This document shows positions 9,005-16,934 of a stretch of 64,000 bases of DNA, one piece after another. A model generated the notes under the pieces. That model worked only from the letters and a program-made list of their open reading frames with translations, was not told the origin of the DNA and did not search any database. Position 1 is the stretch's first letter. Every line of letters begins with the position of its first letter. The DNA comes from Streptomyces longispororuber (GTDB lineage: Bacteria; Actinomycetota; Actinomycetes; Streptomycetales; Streptomycetaceae): positions 1 through 64,000 of the forward strand of contig NZ_BNBT01000013.1 in NCBI RefSeq assembly GCF_014656095.1, given 5' to 3'. Made by a program: the position numbers and the translations under genes.

Positions 9005-10630
9005 TCAACCGGTCGGGCGCGTCAACCGCTCAGGCGGTCGGACGGGTTGCCCGGTCAGGTGCGCCACGACCATACGCATCGCCCGGCGCAGGGCCGGGCG
9101 GGTCTCCTCGGGCGCGTCGAGGGTCTCGAAGCCGTGGTGCCCGTTCGGGACGTCGACCAGGTCCAGGCGTGCTCCGCAGTCCTTGGCCGCGGCCACGAAC
9201 GCCTCGACGGTGGCGGCGATCTCGGGTGTCTCCCGCCCCGCGCGCAGCAGGACCAGGGGCAGGGCGCCCGCCCGCGCGACCGCCCGCACCGGGTTGAACC
9301 GGCTGTCGGCCATGCCCCAGTTGGGCAGGGGCTCCAGGATCGGGTAGGAGGCGGCCAGGCAGCGCAGCCAGGGCGGGGGCTCCGCCAGCCAGTGCGCGGC
9401 GAGCGGGCCGCCGCCGGAGAAGAACCACAGGGCGACGCGGTCGGCGTCCACCCGCGGGTCGGCCCGCACCCGCTCCACCGCGGCGGCGACGTCGGCGGCG
9501 GCGCGCTCGTAGTCCCCGATGTCGTGCAGCCGGTGGTCGAGGGTCGCGCCGACCACGCCCTCGGCGGCCGCCAGCCGGGCGTACCCCACCAGGGTCGGCC
9601 ACTCGCGCGGCGTCGGCCGGGCCCCGGCGGGCACCGGGCCGCCGTGCACGACGACCACGGCCGGGCGCGGGCCCTCGGCATCGGGCACGTACAGGTCGAC
9701 GTCTCCCCTGCGGTCCCGGGGCAGGGCGGGGACGTCGAGCGGGAACGGGCGCAGATGGGCGGGCGGCGTCCCGGCGGCTCCGGCCGGGCGCAGGCGGCGC
9801 CCCTCGCCGGCCGCGGCCCGCAGCAGGACGTCGGCCAGGTCGGCGGGGCGGGACAGCATCGGCCAGTGCCCGGTGGGCAGTTCGAAGAAGGTGACCCGCG
9901 GGTCGGCCAGGGCCGCCGCCATCGGGGCGCCCAGGTCGACAAGCCGCTGCACCAGGTCCACGCCGACGCCGTTGCGGGTGCACAGCACCCCGGTGGTGGG
10001 CACCGCGGCGGCCGCTCCGGTGAGCCGCAGCGGCTGGAGCAGGGTGTCCAGCGGCTGCGGTGCGGCCAGGGCCGTGAGCCGGTCGAGCGCCGCGCCGGGG
10101 ACGTCGGCGGTACTGCCCCAGCGCTGCCACCCGTCCCGGCCCGGCGGCGCCAACGCGCCGCCGCGCTCACCGGCTTCGGCCCGCTCGGCCAGCTCCGCGC
10201 GCAGTGCCTGGTCCGGTACGGCCGCCAGGGCCGGGACGCCGTTCTGCGGCATCCCGCAGTCGAGGTACACGACGCGCGCGACGCGCCCCGGCCGCCGGTC
10301 GGCGGCGGCGAGCGCCGGGTGGATGCCGTAGTCGTGACCGACGAGCACGATGTCCCGCCCGGACGCCGCCGCACCATCCACCGCATCCTCGGGGCCCACC
10401 GGGTCCACCGGGCCCACCGGGCCCACCTGGTCCACCGCGTCGATCACCGCGAGCACGTCCGCGATGTGCGTCTCCAGGCCGACCGGTCCCGACGCGGCGG
10501 GCCGGTCAGCGTCGAGCCCGGTGAGCGGGACCGGGCGCGCCTCGGCGCCCGCCGCGGTCAGCCGCTCGGCGGTCTCCCGCCACACATGGGCGCCGGTGAA
10601 CACGCCCGCCACCATGATGAAAACGGTCAT
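9005..10630 (-). CDS. two-domain alpha/beta hydrolase fusion
   Basis: A 541-residue protein with two hydrolase folds. The first (residues 1-300) resembles EstC-type esterases, but its nucleophile elbow reads GHDYG, with Asp where Ser is usual, as in epoxide hydrolases. The second (from about 320) resembles dienelactone hydrolase/acyl-peptidase folds with VVVVHGG, a serine in FFSGGGP and a histidine in NGHHGFET. A collagen-like GPV repeat is inserted just before the first nucleophile strand. ATG 10630 follows GGAGGAGAAGG. It is divergent from a MerR gene, which probably controls it. Confidence 0.8.
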   Translation of the reverse strand: MTVFIMVAGVFTGAHVWRETAERLTAAGAEARPVPLTGLDADRPAASGPVGLETHIADVLAVIDAVDQVGPVGPVDPVGPEDAVDGAAASGRDIVLVGHDYGIHPALAAADRRPGRVARVVYLDCGMPQNGVPALAAVPDQALRAELAERAEAGERGGALAPPGRDGWQRWGSTADVPGAALDRLTALAAPQPLDTLLQPLRLTGAAAAVPTTGVLCTRNGVGVDLVQRLVDLGAPMAAALADPRVTFFELPTGHWPMLSRPADLADVLLRAAAGEGRRLRPAGAAGTPPAHLRPFPLDVPALPRDRRGDVDLYVPDAEGPRPAVVVVHGGPVPAGARPTPREWPTLVGYARLAAAEGVVGATLDHRLHDIGDYERAAADVAAAVERVRADPRVDADRVALWFFSGGGPLAAHWLAEPPPWLRCLAASYPILEPLPNWGMADSRFNPVRAVARAGALPLVLLRAGRETPEIAATVEAFVAAAKDCGARLDLVDVPNGHHGFETLDAPEETRPALRRAMRMVVAHLTGQPVRPPERLTRPTG

Positions 10631-10732
10631 GGCCTTCTCCTCCGGTTCGTCACCCGGCGTCACGCCGGTCGCGTACGCCGTGCTCGGCGGACCGGGGCGT
10701 ACGCCCGGCCCGCGTGCGCCGGTACCGTAGGA

Positions 10733-10750
10733 ACTCCCCTGGCGGGAGGT
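10733..10750. promoter_or_regulatory. candidate MerR-type operator in the divergent promoter region
   Basis: An imperfect dyad, ACTCCCCTGGCGGGAGGT, lies midway between the hydrolase start (10630) and the MerR gene. Its length (18 bp with AC..CCC / GGG..GT ends) fits the elongated spacer palindromes bound by MerR proteins. The assignment is by position and symmetry only. Confidence 0.35.
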
Positions 10751-10780
10751 TCAAGGGAGGTTCCGCTGTCGTCGCCCGAG

Positions 10781-11707
10781 GTGCTCTGGAGCATCGGTGA
10801 ACTCGCCGAACGCGCGGGTGCCACCGTGAAGACCGTCCGCTTCTACTCCGACCGGGGCCTGCTGCCCGCGGCCTCCCGCAGCGGCGGCGGGCACCGCAGG
10901 TACGGCCCCGAGGCGCTGGAGCGGCTGCGGCTGATCCGCTCCCTGCGCACCCTCGGCCTGCCGCTGCCCGGGATAGGCCGGGTCCTCGACGACGAGGGCG
11001 CGGCGGGCCGGGTCCTCGAGGACGCCGTCGCGGACCGCCTGCGCGAACTGGGCGCCGAGCTGCGGGCGTTGCGCTGGCGCGAGGCGGCGCTGCGGCTGGT
11101 GCGGGAGTGCCCGCCCGGGGAGCAGGCGGACCTGTTGCGGCTGATCGGCGCGGTGAGCATCCCGCCGAACACGGCGCCGCTGGCCCGGTTCTGGCGTGCC
11201 TGGCTGCCACCGCTGATGCCGGCCCGGGCGCTGTCGGCGTTCCTGGAGTTGGCCGTTCCGCAGCCGCCGGACGAGCCGGAGCCGGCGCAGGTGCTGGCCT
11301 TCGCCCGGCTGCACGCCATGACGACGGCCCCCTGCCCGGACGGCCGCCGCCCGCAGCCCGAGGTGCACCGCGCGGCCGGGGCCCGCGAGGTGGCCGCGCT
11401 GTACGCGGGCCTCGCCGAGGCGTACGAGCTCGCGGGCCCGCTGCTGCGCCGGGCGCGGGACCCGTACCCGGGCGAGGCGCTGGACGCGTACGTGGCGGCG
11501 TACGCGGGCGCGTACGGCAGCCGGGACACCCGCGGGTTCCGCCGCCTGCTGGCCGCGCGGCTCGCGGCCGAGCCCCGCCTGGACCGGTACTGGGAGCTGA
11601 CGGCCGTGGTGCTCACCCCGCCGGGCGGCAGCCCGGTGCCCACCCCCGGCTCCACGGACGACTGGCTGCGCGCGGCGCTGGAGCGGGACAACGCGGGAGC
11701 GGCGTAG
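10781..11707 (+). CDS. MerR-family transcriptional regulator
   Basis: The N-terminal winged helix is unmistakable: WSIGELAERAGATVKTVRFY, then a wing with GGHRRYGPEAL, followed by the dimerisation helix RLRLIRSLRTLGL. The remaining roughly 220 residues form an effector-sensing helical region with no recognised motif. The annotated GTG has no nearby ribosome-binding site, whereas AAGGGAGG at 10753-10760 is ideally spaced for an in-frame CTG at 10766, which may be the real start. It is divergently transcribed from the double hydrolase and probably regulates it and itself. Confidence 0.85.
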   Translation: MLWSIGELAERAGATVKTVRFYSDRGLLPAASRSGGGHRRYGPEALERLRLIRSLRTLGLPLPGIGRVLDDEGAAGRVLEDAVADRLRELGAELRALRWREAALRLVRECPPGEQADLLRLIGAVSIPPNTAPLARFWRAWLPPLMPARALSAFLELAVPQPPDEPEPAQVLAFARLHAMTTAPCPDGRRPQPEVHRAAGAREVAALYAGLAEAYELAGPLLRRARDPYPGEALDAYVAAYAGAYGSRDTRGFRRLLAARLAAEPRLDRYWELTAVVLTPPGGSPVPTPGSTDDWLRAALERDNAGAA

Positions 11708-11796
11708 ACGCCAGGCCGCGCAAACCCCGGAGTGGCGCAGATGCCAGGCCAGGCAACGCCCGAAGCAGCGCAGATGCCGTGCCACGCACCCAAGTT
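11698..11796 (+). repeat. three imperfect 33-bp tandem repeats after the MerR gene
   Basis: Units begin at 11698, 11731 and 11764, each starting AG(C/T)(G/A)GCG(T/C)AGA(T/C)GCC. The first overlaps the MerR stop codon. The GGCG-TAGA-CGCC core of the first unit can form a small hairpin, so the array may help end merR transcription. Confidence 0.6.
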
Positions 11797-11806
11797 GCGC
11801 CGCCTC

Positions 11807-11835
11807 TTGTCAATTTTCCTCCCCGGCGTTATATA
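11807..11835 (+). promoter_or_regulatory. sigma-70-type promoter of the hsp20 gene
   Basis: TTGTCA (11807-11812) and TATATA (11830-11835) are separated by exactly 17 bases in an AT-rich patch unusual for this window, about 55 bases before the Hsp20 start. This is one of the clearest housekeeping-type promoters here. Confidence 0.65.
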
Positions 11836-11850
11836 AGAAAGCGAGGTTGA

Positions 11851-11872
11851 CGCATCCCGGCATCCCGATGCG
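11851..11872 (+). promoter_or_regulatory. leader hairpin/inverted repeat just before the hsp20 ribosome-binding site
   Basis: CGCATC (11851-11856) pairs with GATGCG (11867-11872), ending one base before the Shine-Dalgarno AAGGGAG. The tandem octamer GCATCCCG GCATCCCG sits inside. It could be a repressor operator (RheA-like control is known for Streptomyces hsp18) or an RNA structure affecting translation. The sequence differs from the RheA operator as I remember it. Confidence 0.4.
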
Positions 11873-11888
11873 AAGGGAGTGGTGAACG

Positions 11889-12311
11889 ATGCTGATGCGT
11901 ACGGACCCCTTCCGTGAGCTGGACCGCCTCACCCAGCAGCTCCTGGGCACGCACACCCGGCCGGTGGCCATGCCGCTGGACGCCTTCCGCGACGGCGACA
12001 CCTTCGTCGTCGAACTGGACCTCCCCGGCGTCGACCCCGAGTCGATCGACCTCGACGTCGCGCGCAACGTGCTGACCGTCAGGGCCGAACGCCGCCCCAG
12101 CGTGGGCGAGGGCGTGGACGTCGTGGTGGCCGAGCGGCCCACCGGAACCTTCAGCCGCCAGCTCTTCCTCGGCGAGACCCTGGACACCGAGCGCATCGAC
12201 GCCTCCTACGACGCCGGCGTGCTGCGCCTGACCGTCCCGGTCGCCGAGCAGGCCAAGCCCCGCAAGATCTCGATCAGCGGCGGGGGCACCCGCAAGCAGA
12301 TCAGCGGCTGA
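11889..12311 (+). CDS. Hsp20/alpha-crystallin small heat-shock protein
   Basis: A 140-residue ATP-independent holdase chaperone. The alpha-crystallin domain runs from about residue 28 to 125, with [17 protein letters not shown] and the signature [10 protein letters not shown] near its end. A short N-terminal arm starts [20 protein letters not shown], as in Streptomyces Hsp18 proteins. AAGGGAG lies 9 bases before ATG. It has its own promoter, and a hairpin separates it from the DUF2267 gene, with which it probably forms a stress operon. Confidence 0.93.
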   Translation: MLMRTDPFRELDRLTQQLLGTHTRPVAMPLDAFRDGDTFVVELDLPGVDPESIDLDVARNVLTVRAERRPSVGEGVDVVVAERPTGTFSRQLFLGETLDTERIDASYDAGVLRLTVPVAEQAKPRKISISGGGTRKQISG

Positions 12312-12320
12312 CCGAGAGGT

Positions 12321-12357
12321 GGCCGGCGGGCGGGGCACGGCGCGCCGCCCGCCGGCC
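12321..12357 (+). terminator. 13-bp stem-loop between hsp20 and the DUF2267 gene
   Basis: GGCCGGCGGGCGG (12321-12333) pairs perfectly with CCGCCCGCCGGCC (12345-12357) around an 11-base loop, starting 10 bases after the hsp20 stop. It may end most hsp20 transcripts or stabilise their 3' ends. Confidence 0.6.
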
Positions 12358-12387
12358 GAACGCCGCCACCGGACCGGAAGGACGCTC

Positions 12388-12786
12388 ATGCGCATGAACT
12401 GGGACGCGTTCCTGGCAGCGGTCCGGGAGCGCGGCGAGTACCCCGCACGGGAGGAAGCCGAGCGGGCGGCCCGCGTCGTCCTCGGATTGCTGGGCGCGCA
12501 CCTGGTGGGAGACGTACGGGCCGAGCTGGCCGCCCGGCTGCCCGACACCTTGGCCCTGGTGCTGCTCAACCCGCTCCAGGCCCACGAACCGCTGTCGCCC
12601 GAGCGGTTCGTGCGCGCCACGTCGGCCTGGATCGAAGGCGCCTCCGAACGGACGGCGACGTGGGACGTCGGCGCCGTGCTCAGCGTCGTGTCGGACCTCG
12701 CGGGCGAGGAGCTGATGAACCGCATCCTGCTCCAGCTCCCACCCGGCTACGACCTCCTCTTCGGCACCCCGCAGCGCCCCGGATGA
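12388..12786 (+). CDS. DUF2267 domain protein
   Basis: A 132-residue soluble protein matching the DUF2267 pattern: WDAFLAAVRERGEY, a helix rich in ERAARVVLGLLGAHL, then VRAELAARLPD and a C-terminal LLLQLPPGYDLLFG-type ending. No biochemical role is established for the family, but its genes often sit beside small heat-shock or redox-stress genes, as here. ATG 12388 has GGAAGGA eight bases upstream. It lies 76 bases after hsp20, beyond a strong hairpin, and is probably expressed at a lower level from the same promoter. Confidence 0.85.
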   Translation: MRMNWDAFLAAVRERGEYPAREEAERAARVVLGLLGAHLVGDVRAELAARLPDTLALVLLNPLQAHEPLSPERFVRATSAWIEGASERTATWDVGAVLSVVSDLAGEELMNRILLQLPPGYDLLFGTPQRPG

Positions 12787-12835
12787 GCGGCCCCGCGCCG
12801 GTGGCTCCCCCTGCCCGCGAGGCGGAAGCGGCCCC

Positions 12836-13294
12836 TCACCGCACCGGGAGCGGGCCTTCGCGTCCGGCGTCCGTCCGCGGACCGAAGAGGCGCCGCTCCG
12901 CCTCGGAGATCCGGAGGTCGTTGATGCTGGCCTCCCTGCGGCGCATCAGGCCGTCCTCGGCGAACTCCCACAGCTCGTTGCCGTAGGCGCGCCACCACTG
13001 TCCGCCCGCGTCGCGGAACTCGTACTGGAACCGTACGGCGATCCGGTCGCCGTGGAAGGCCCAGAGGTCCTTGCGGAGCGCGTAGTCCAGCTCCCGGTCC
13101 CACTTGTCGCGGAGGAAGGACACGATCGCGTCCCGGCCCGTGAGGAAGCGGTCGCGGTTGCGCCACACGGAGTCCTCGGTGTAGGCGAGCGCCACGCGTT
13201 CGGGGTCGCGGGTGTTCCAGGCGTCCTCGGCCGCCTGGACCTTGCGGAGTGCGGCCTCCTCGTCGAACGGCGGGAACGGGGGACGTGGTGCCAT
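12836..13294 (-). CDS. NTF2-like DUF1348 protein
   Basis: A 152-residue cone-shaped NTF2-fold protein. The family pattern is complete: [66 protein letters not shown] and EASINDLRI. The function of the family is unknown; many members are stress-linked and possibly bind small ligands. It starts at ATG 13294, after AGAAGGAGCC, and is divergent from a TetR-family gene with two matching operators between them, so it is almost certainly the TetR protein's target. Confidence 0.9.
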   Translation of the reverse strand: MAPRPPFPPFDEEAALRKVQAAEDAWNTRDPERVALAYTEDSVWRNRDRFLTGRDAIVSFLRDKWDRELDYALRKDLWAFHGDRIAVRFQYEFRDAGGQWWRAYGNELWEFAEDGLMRRREASINDLRISEAERRLFGPRTDAGREGPLPVR

Positions 13295-13337
13295 GTCCGG
13301 CTCCTTCTCTGGGCGTCGCGACCGGACCGTACGCGAG

Positions 13338-13391
13338 GGAGAATGATGATTCTCCGTCCGGTGTGCCCACCGTAGAGAATGATGGTTCTCC
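13338..13391. promoter_or_regulatory. two near-identical TetR-type operators between DUF1348 and tetR genes
   Basis: GAGAATGATGATTCTC (13339-13354) is a perfect palindrome apart from its centre. GAGAATGATGGTTCTC (13375-13390) repeats it with one change. The two sites are 36 bases apart and face both divergent promoters, as expected for an autoregulated TetR repressor. Confidence 0.75.
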
Positions 13392-13499
13392 CCGGTAGGG
13401 GAAGTGGTGCGGATCACCCCGCCGGGACGGCGATACGCTGCGCTCGCTCCGCTCTTCGCTCATTCGCTCTTTGCTCTTCGCACCAGGAGGCCCCGGCCG

Positions 13500-14084
13500 A
13501 TGGACAGCACGGTCGCCAGGGAACGCGCGCTGGACGCGGCCGAGCGGCTCTTCTACAGCCGCAGCGTGCACGCGGTCGGCATGGCCGACGTCCGCGACGC
13601 CTCGGGGGTCTCGCTCAAGCGCCTCTACCAGCTCTTCCCTGCGAAGGAGCAGCTCGTCGAGGCGTACCTGGAGCGGCGCGACAGGCGGTGGCGGCAGCGC
13701 CTGGCCGCGTACGCCGACCGGTACGCGGAGCCCGAGCGGCGGGTCGTCGCGGTGTTCGACTGGCTGGGCGAGTGGTTCGCCGAGCCGGAGTTCCACGGCT
13801 GCGCGTGGATCAACGCGTACGGGGAGCTGGGCGCCACGTCGGAGCTCGTCGCCCGGCAGGTCCGCCGCCACAAGGCGGCGTTCAAGGAGTACCTCACCGG
13901 GCTCGTGCGGGAGGCCGGCCTGGAGCGGGAGCTGGCCGAGGAGCTGTTCCTGCTCGCGGAGGGCGCGATGGTGACCGCGGGCATCACGCGCTCACCGGAA
14001 CCGGCGGCGCACGCCCGCCGGGCCGCGGTGCGGGCGATCGAGGCCGGGCGGGCGTCGGCGCGGGCCGCGGCGGGCCGGGGGTGA
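13500..14084 (+). CDS. TetR/AcrR-family transcriptional repressor
   Basis: A 194-residue all-helical regulator. The N-terminal domain is typical: RERALDAAERLFYSRSVHAVGMADV, SGVSLKRLYQLFPAKEQLVEAYL. The C-terminal domain carries WLGEWFAEPEFHGCAWINAYGE, a pattern shared with a subgroup of actinobacterial TetR regulators. ATG 13500 is chosen because AGGAGG precedes it at good spacing. Two copies of a GAGAAT/ATTCTC palindrome lie between it and the divergent DUF1348 gene, pointing to local repression plus autoregulation. The inducer is unknown. Confidence 0.9.
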   Translation: MDSTVARERALDAAERLFYSRSVHAVGMADVRDASGVSLKRLYQLFPAKEQLVEAYLERRDRRWRQRLAAYADRYAEPERRVVAVFDWLGEWFAEPEFHGCAWINAYGELGATSELVARQVRRHKAAFKEYLTGLVREAGLERELAEELFLLAEGAMVTAGITRSPEPAAHARRAAVRAIEAGRASARAAAGRG

Positions 14085-14124
14085 CCGGGCGGGCGCCGGG
14101 CCCGCCCGGCCGGGGGCGCCGGGG

Positions 14125-14982
14125 TCACGCGCCCGTGTCGAGCACCCCAATCAGGTGCGTGGCGGTGGTGGCCATGGCCTGGCGGCCCACGGTCAGATAG
14201 CTGCGCGTGTCCACCGCCTCCGGGTGGTCGGCGAGGTAGGCCCGGATCGCGTTGGTCATGGCGAGGTTGAGCGCCGTGCCGATGTTGACCTTGGCGATGC
14301 CGCCCGCGACGGCCCGGGCCAGTTCGTCGTCCGGGACGCCGGAGGAGCCGTGCAGCACGAGCGGGACCCGCAGCGCCCGGCGGAGGCGGGCGAGCAGGCC
14401 GTGGTCGAGACAGGCCGTCCGCGAGGTCATGGCGTGCACGCTGCCGATGGCGACGGCCAGCGCGTCGACGCCGGACTCGGCGGTGAACTCGCACGCCTCC
14501 AGCGGCCCGGTGCGCGCGCCGGGCGCGTGCGCGTCCAGCGGCGGCTTGCCGTCCTTCCCGCCGACCTGCCCCAGCTCCGCCTCCACCCAGAGGCCCTGGC
14601 TGTGCGCCCAGTCGGCGGCGGCCCGGGTCGCGATGAGGTTCTGCCGGTAGGGCAGGTGCGAGGCGTCGTACATCACGGAGCTGAACCCGGCGTCGGCCGC
14701 CTGCCGGAGCAGGGCGTCCTGGGTGACGTGGTCGAGGTGCAGGGCGACCGGCACGGCCGCGGCCTCCGCGAGGGCGACCGCGGCGCGGGCCAGGGGCAGG
14801 ATGCGCCCGTAGCGGTACTTGACGGCGTTCTCGCTGACCTGGAGCACGACCGGGGAGGCGGCGGCCTCGGCCCCGGCGACCACGGCCTCCGCGTGCTCCA
14901 GCGTGATGATGTTGAAGGCCGCGACGGCGCGGCGCTTGGCGGCGGCCTCGGCGACGAGGACGCCGGTCTGTGCCAGCGGCAT
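14125..14982 (-). CDS. class II fructose/tagatose-bisphosphate aldolase family protein
   Basis: A 285-residue TIM-barrel aldolase. Zinc-ligand histidines are seen in ALHLDHVTQ, with SVMYDASHLPY, GLWVEAELGQVGG, AVAIGSVHA and LVLHGSSGVPD in the order expected for GatY/KbaY/FbaA enzymes. The small size and its partner, a SIS-domain isomerase upstream, suggest tagatose- or amino-sugar-derived bisphosphate cleavage rather than housekeeping glycolysis. It is on the minus strand 18 bases downstream of the isomerase, in one transcription unit. A DeoR regulator is divergent from the pair. Confidence 0.88.
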   Translation of the reverse strand: MPLAQTGVLVAEAAAKRRAVAAFNIITLEHAEAVVAGAEAAASPVVLQVSENAVKYRYGRILPLARAAVALAEAAAVPVALHLDHVTQDALLRQAADAGFSSVMYDASHLPYRQNLIATRAAADWAHSQGLWVEAELGQVGGKDGKPPLDAHAPGARTGPLEACEFTAESGVDALAVAIGSVHAMTSRTACLDHGLLARLRRALRVPLVLHGSSGVPDDELARAVAGGIAKVNIGTALNLAMTNAIRAYLADHPEAVDTRSYLTVGRQAMATTATHLIGVLDTGA

Positions 14983-15000
14983 CAGGTTCCCCCGTCCCGG

Positions 15001-15885
15001 TCAGCGGGCGTCGAGGATGACGGAGCGGCGCAGATGGCGCGGCCGGTCGGGGTCGAGACCCCGCGCCGCGGCGACCGCGAGCGCCAGGCGCTGGACGCGC
15101 ACGAGTTCGGCCAGCGGGTCGAGGGCGCCCTCGACCCACAGCGCGCCGGTCGCCCGGACCTCCTCGGCGAGCCCCTCCGGTGCCCGGCCGAACATCCAGG
15201 TCGCGGTCGTGTCGGTGGAGACGCTGATGGGCCCGTGCCGGTACTCCATGGCGGGGTACGCCTCGGTCCAGGACAGCGACGCCTCGCGCATCTTCAGCGC
15301 GGCCTCCTGGGCGAGCCCGGCGGTCCAGCCGCGGCCCAGGAAGGTGAACTGGGTGCACTCCACGAGCCCCGCGGGCAGCGGCTCGGCGAGCGCGGTCCTC
15401 GCGTCGGCGACGGCCTGGTCGGGGTGGAGGCCGAGGTGGGCGCGGAGCAGGGTCAGCGCCGTGGTGGCGAAGCGGGTCTGGACGACCGACTCCTCGTCGG
15501 CGAAGTCGAGCACCACGAGGTCGTCCACCACCTCCCGCACGGGGGTGCCCGGGTCCGCCGTGACCGCGGTGGTGCGGACCCGGCCGCGGAGCCCGGCCAG
15601 CAGGTCGAGCACCTCGGTCGTGGTGCCGGAGCGGGTGAGGGCGACGACCCGGTCGTAGCGGCGCGCCGGGGGGAACTCCGAGGCGGCGAAGGCGTCGGTC
15701 TCCCCGAGGCCCGCGCCCTCGCGGAGCGCGGCGACGGCCTGCGCCATGAAGAAGGAGGTCCCGCAGCCGACCACGGCGACGCGCTCGCCGCGGTCCGGCA
15801 GCGCGGCGCCGTGGCGCGCCGCGAGACCGGCGGCGCGGGTCCAGCACGCGGGCTGGCTGCTCAGTTCGTTCCCGGCATGGCTCAT
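15001..15885 (-). CDS. SIS-domain sugar isomerase/deaminase (AgaS/GlmS-isomerase-like)
   Basis: A 294-residue protein with two SIS domains. The first has VAVVGCGTSFFMAQAVA and LTRSGTTTEVLDLL, the phosphosugar-binding serine/threonine loop; the second has FLGRGWTAGLAQEAALKMREA and EYRHGPIS. This is the architecture of AgaS and the isomerase half of GlmS, so it probably converts a phosphorylated amino sugar to its ketose form for the aldolase encoded next. ATG 15885 follows GGTGGGAG. The divergent DeoR gene is the obvious controller. Confidence 0.85.
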   Translation of the reverse strand: MSHAGNELSSQPACWTRAAGLAARHGAALPDRGERVAVVGCGTSFFMAQAVAALREGAGLGETDAFAASEFPPARRYDRVVALTRSGTTTEVLDLLAGLRGRVRTTAVTADPGTPVREVVDDLVVLDFADEESVVQTRFATTALTLLRAHLGLHPDQAVADARTALAEPLPAGLVECTQFTFLGRGWTAGLAQEAALKMREASLSWTEAYPAMEYRHGPISVSTDTTATWMFGRAPEGLAEEVRATGALWVEGALDPLAELVRVQRLALAVAAARGLDPDRPRHLRRSVILDAR

Positions 15886-15972
15886 GACGGCTCCCACCCT
15901 GATGAGTCCTGACAAGTCCTGGCGATTACCGAGGGGTTCTCGGGGTTTCCGGGGTGATGCGGGGGTCCTGGC

Positions 15973-16005
15973 GGTTCCGGACAGGTTCCGGACAGGTTCC
16001 GGGGC
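15973..16005. repeat. three 11-bp direct repeats in the agaS-deoR intergenic region
   Basis: GGTTCCGGACA starts at 15973 and 15984, and a third copy at 15995 diverges after GGTTCCGG. The period is one DNA helical turn, so repeated protein contacts on one face are possible. Confidence 0.55.
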
Positions 16006-16038
16006 ACCACGGGGTCCGGTCCGGAGCCCCCGTGGTGC
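16004..16038. promoter_or_regulatory. perfect 11-bp inverted repeat upstream of the DeoR gene
   Basis: GCACCACGGGG (16004-16014) is exactly complementary to CCCCGTGGTGC (16028-16038) around a 13-base loop that itself contains TCCGG/CCGGA. An AT-rich stretch (16039-16080), likely promoter DNA, follows. It may be the DeoR operator or a leader hairpin of the divergent transcripts. Confidence 0.5.
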
Positions 16039-16139
16039 TCATTTCTGCAATATATGGCCGTGTTACGAGCACAATCAAGCACGCACGGGGTGGGCTAGGG
16101 TCGTCACGGACAGTGCGTGGGAACCGAGTGGAGGTGCGG

Positions 16140-16919
16140 ATGTCGCGCGACGCCCGCTGGCAGGAGCTGCTCGAACTGCTCGTGGACCGGGGCCGCCTGG
16201 ACGTCGAGGAGGCGGCGACGGCGCTCGGCGTCTCAACCGCGACCATCCGCCGCGACTTCGACCAGCTCGCCGAGCAGCAGATGCTGGTGCGCACCCGGGG
16301 CGGCGCGGTCGTCCACGGCGTCTCCTACGAGCTGCCGCTGCGCTACAAGACCGCTCGGCAGGCCTCCGAGAAGCAGCGGATCGCGAAGGCGGTGGCGGAC
16401 CTGATCGCCCCGGGCGAGGTGCTCGGCCTGACCGGCGGCACGACCACCACGGAGGTTGCCCGGGCGCTCGCGGTGCGGACCGGACTGGCCGGCGGGTCCC
16501 CGGCCCTGACGATCGTCACCAACGCGCTGAACATCGCCAACGAGCTGGCCGTGCGGCCGCAGTTCAAGATCGTGGTCACCGGTGGGGTGGCCCGCCCGCA
16601 GTCGTACGAACTCACGGGCCCGCTCGCCGGCGGGGTGCTCGGCCAGATCTCGCTGGACGTGGCGGTGCTCGGGGTCGGCGCCTTCGACGTGGCGTACGGG
16701 GCGACCGCCCACGACGAGGACGAGGCGGCCGTCAACCGGCTGCTGTGCGAGCGGGCCACGCGGGTCGTGGTCGCGGCCGACGCGACGAAGCTCGGCCGGC
16801 GCGCGTTCGCGCGCATCTGCGCGGCGGAGCAGGTGGACACCCTGGTGACGGACACGGCCGTCACCGAGGAGACGGCCGCGCGGTTCACCGAGGCAGGGGT
16901 GTCGGTGCTGGCGGTCTGA
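16140..16919 (+). CDS. DeoR/GlpR-family sugar-phosphate-responsive regulator
   Basis: A 259-residue repressor. The N-terminal helix-turn-helix is clear: RWQELLELLVDRGRLDVEEA, GVSTATIRRDFDQLAEQQMLVRTRGGA. The C-terminal domain has the ribose-isomerase-like fold of DeoR proteins, with LTGGTTTTEVARAL, TIVTNALNIANEL, VVTGGVARPQSYELTGPLA and AADATKLGRRAF. GGAGGTG precedes the ATG closely. It is divergent from the SIS isomerase and aldolase genes and probably represses them until a phosphosugar accumulates. Confidence 0.92.
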   Translation: MSRDARWQELLELLVDRGRLDVEEAATALGVSTATIRRDFDQLAEQQMLVRTRGGAVVHGVSYELPLRYKTARQASEKQRIAKAVADLIAPGEVLGLTGGTTTTEVARALAVRTGLAGGSPALTIVTNALNIANELAVRPQFKIVVTGGVARPQSYELTGPLAGGVLGQISLDVAVLGVGAFDVAYGATAHDEDEAAVNRLLCERATRVVVAADATKLGRRAFARICAAEQVDTLVTDTAVTEETAARFTEAGVSVLAV

Positions 16920-16934
16920 CGCCTCCGGCCCGAC

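Noticed and set aside
8831..10765. Long 5' extension of the MerR frame
   Set aside because: It runs antisense through the double hydrolase gene and lacks motifs; the regulator's helix-turn-helix begins just after 10781.
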